DNA from: Chloroflexota bacterium
GTDB lineage: Bacteria; Chloroflexota; Anaerolineae; Anaerolineales; Villigracilaceae
Direction of reading: 5' to 3'
Assembly: GCA_021823555.1 (NCBI GenBank)
Contig: JAKANW010000197.1
Span: 1 to 6,183, forward strand
DNA: 6,183 nucleotides
In this document: piece by piece, positions 5,489 through 6,183 of the stretch
How positions within the stretch are numbered: the stretch's first letter is position 1
Layout: every line of letters starts with the position of its first letter
Program-made: the position numbers and the translations under genes
Notes under the pieces: generated by a model
What the model saw: only the letters and a program-made list of their open reading frames with translations
Database searches by the model: none
What the model was told of the DNA's origin: nothing

Positions 5489-5771
5489 GCCTGACTCCCT
5501 GCTGGAACAGCGCGATGATATGCGGGTCATCCACGCTGTAATAGACTTCCTTGCCTTCACGTCGCGCCCGGACAATGCGCATCTGCCGCAGCCCGCGCAT
5601 GTGGTGCGATACAGCCGATTCGGTCACGCCGACCAGTTCGGCCAGCGCCGAGATGTTCATTTCCTGCTCCACGATAGCAGAGAGGATGCGTACACGGCTG
5701 GTGTCGCTGAAAGAGCGAAAGAGTTCTGCCACGTGGGCAGCGATGTGTTCATCGAGGATGGTTATTTTCAT
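5475..5771 (-). CDS. ArsR/SmtB-family metal-sensing repressor with alpha-5 zinc site
   Basis: A 98-residue winged-helix repressor of the usual family length. The helix-turn-helix spans about 37-64, with recognition helix TESAVSHHMRGLRQM (50-64), and the wing is RARREGKEVYYSV (68-80). It has no cysteines, so the arsenic- or cadmium-type CxC site in helix 3 is absent. Instead the C-terminus reads DPHIIALFQQGVRHVQE (82-98), giving Asp-82, His-84, His-95 and Glu-98. The 0/2/13/16 spacing is exactly that of the zinc-binding alpha-5 site of SmtB (Asp-104, His-106, His-117, Glu-120). By family knowledge such proteins bind operator DNA when metal-free and release it on zinc (or cobalt/nickel) binding. 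An SmtB-like operator lies just upstream, pointing to autoregulation. No clear Shine-Dalgarno sequence precedes the ATG. Confidence 0.93.
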   Translation of the reverse strand: MKITILDEHIAAHVAELFRSFSDTSRVRILSAIVEQEMNISALAELVGVTESAVSHHMRGLRQMRIVRARREGKEVYYSVDDPHIIALFQQGVRHVQE

Positions 5772-5776
5772 GTTTT

Positions 5777-5804
5777 AAACAACTGAATAGATATTCATGT
5801 GTTT
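5777..5804. promoter_or_regulatory. SmtB-type operator (13-2-13 imperfect inverted repeat)
   Basis: Left arm AAACAACTGAATA (5777-5789), spacer GA, right arm TATTCATGTGTTT (5792-5804). Eleven of thirteen positions are symmetric, and the inner TGAATA/TATTCA arms are perfect. The layout matches the 12-2-12 operators of SmtB/ZiaR-type repressors, whose core is of the form TGAAxA-N2-TxTTCA. It starts 5 bp upstream of the repressor start codon, where binding would block transcription initiation or early elongation of the repressor operon. Confidence 0.8.
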
Positions 5805-5809
5805 GTTCC

Positions 5810-5815
5810 ATTGTA
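5810..5815 (-). promoter_or_regulatory. Candidate -10 box (TACAAT) of the repressor operon
   Basis: TACAAT on the minus strand matches TATAAT at five of six positions and ends 5 bp before the operator, so the operator would cover the transcription start and early leader. No good -35 box is found at 16-18 bp. Other weak hexamers overlap the operator itself, so the assignment is tentative. Confidence 0.35.
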
Positions 5816-5913
5816 TCACAAAGCCACCCGGAGATGGAAAAACTACGATCCCATTGGTACCCGGGTGTTCTGCCTCACCGCGGCCCTACCCAGGTCTAGC
5901 GGATTTGGGGAGA

Positions 5914-5941
5914 CGCTGTGCCAGCAGCGGAAAGTTTTTTT
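5914..5941 (+). terminator. Weak terminator-like hairpin with T7 tract
   Basis: CGCTG (5914-5918) and CAGCG (5925-5929) form a 5-bp stem with loop TGCCAG. After GAAAG there is a run of seven T (5935-5941). The distance from stem to T-run is longer than usual and the stem is short. No plus-strand gene ends here; if real, it could lie in the leader of the gene starting at 6064 or end stray transcription. Confidence 0.25.
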
Positions 5942-6007
5942 GTCCAGTCTCGCAGAAACGGCATTAATTGCCTCGGAACAAAATCCAGAATTTCATCGTC
6001 AAAATAG

Positions 6008-6026
6008 AACCGTAACTGCTACGGTT
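6008..6026. repeat. Inverted repeat AACCGTA-N5-TACGGTT upstream of the last gene
   Basis: Perfect 7-bp arms separated by ACTGC, ending 24 bp before the ribosome binding site of the gene that starts at 6064. There is no T-tract after it, so an operator for a dimeric regulator or a leader hairpin fits better than a terminator. The rest of the stretch from about 5830 to 6063 shows no convincing gene on either strand and no clear promoter. Confidence 0.5.
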
Positions 6027-6063
6027 AGTTGGTATTTCTCAGACCAGAGAAAGGAGAGCAACG

Positions 6064-6183
6064 ATGAGTCACACAGGTGATACAGATCGCTTCAGTCCTG
6101 TCACGCAAGGGACGTCGCCCATGCAGATCCTGACCTTCAGTCGGGTCACTCTCCGCCGCGTCATTGCATTGATCCAGCTTGGC
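6064..6183 (+). CDS. Start of an unidentified protein (partial, runs off the window)
   Basis: ATG at 6064 is preceded at about 5 nt by a strong ribosome binding site, AAGGAGAG (6051-6058). The frame stays open for 40 codons to the window end. The product begins MSHTGDTDRFSPVTQG and continues with a more hydrophobic, arginine-containing stretch (LTFSRVTLRRVIALIQLG) that could lead into a membrane segment. I do not recognise a family from this much sequence. It is divergent from the repressor operon, with about 290 bp between the start codons. The inverted repeat at 6008-6026 is the only visible candidate control element. Confidence 0.6.
   Translation, partial: MSHTGDTDRFSPVTQGTSPMQILTFSRVTLRRVIALIQLG

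Noticed and set aside
5489..5575. 29-residue N-terminal extension of the small membrane protein
   Set aside because: It lies inside the repressor gene and is Arg/Ser-rich; the ATG at 5488 has a ribosome binding site 6 nt upstream and starts directly before the first helix.
66..5797. GATATTCA occurring at 66, 1146 and 5790 as possible repeated operator half-sites
   Set aside because: The first two are just the reverse complement of a start codon followed by or near Asn-Ile codons and have no symmetric partner; only the third is part of an inverted repeat.
5799..6080. 93-codon plus-strand frame between the repressor and the last gene
   Set aside because: It begins inside the operator, has no ribosome binding site and no recognisable domain, and overlaps the well-supported start at 6064 in another frame.

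Overview
The window looks like chromosomal DNA of a bacterium, most plausibly a member of the Chloroflexota (Anaerolineae-like). That guess rests on moderate-to-high GC, the mix of genes, and the style of the P-type ATPase and DUF72 proteins; no marker gene confirms it. Neither an rRNA, a tRNA nor a CRISPR array was seen.

Left part (1-1154). The first 77 bases encode, on the minus strand, the N-terminus of a transposase resembling the IS1595 family and cut by the window edge. Next comes a non-coding stretch with a perfect 12-bp inverted repeat (169-221) and a terminator-like hairpin (249-268). A DUF72/YecE-family gene follows on the minus strand (276-1154); it appears to have a TATAAT box placed for a leaderless transcript. 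A divergent promoter with a good -35 and an extended -10 drives a universal stress protein gene on the plus strand (1267-1701).

Central and right part (1727-5804). This is a run of minus-strand genes. In transcription order they are: an ArsR/SmtB-family repressor (5475-5771) with a complete alpha-5 zinc site; a coupled 85-residue membrane protein (5231-5488) with an EF-hand-like DxDxDGxxD loop between two membrane segments; a 210-bp gap with several palindromes and a tiny ORF with a strong ribosome binding site; an 853-residue P2-type cation ATPase (2460-5021); an isoprenylcysteine-methyltransferase-like membrane enzyme (1840-2460, joined by TAATG); and a truncated class I SAM methyltransferase start (1727-1843, joined by ATGA). 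Immediately upstream of the repressor lies a 13-2-13 inverted repeat with the core TGAATA-GA-TATTCA, which closely resembles SmtB-type operators. The simplest reading is an autoregulated, zinc-type metal-responsive cluster whose output is a membrane protein and possibly a cation pump plus a membrane methyltransferase. The pump is not the P1B heavy-metal type usually paired with such regulators, and its TM5 carries His where SERCA has a calcium-ligand Asn. This makes the cluster the most interesting part of the window.

Right edge (5805-6183). About 260 bp of apparently non-coding DNA contains a weak terminator-like hairpin and a 7-bp inverted repeat. After it, a new plus-strand gene with a strong ribosome binding site begins at 6064 and runs off the window.
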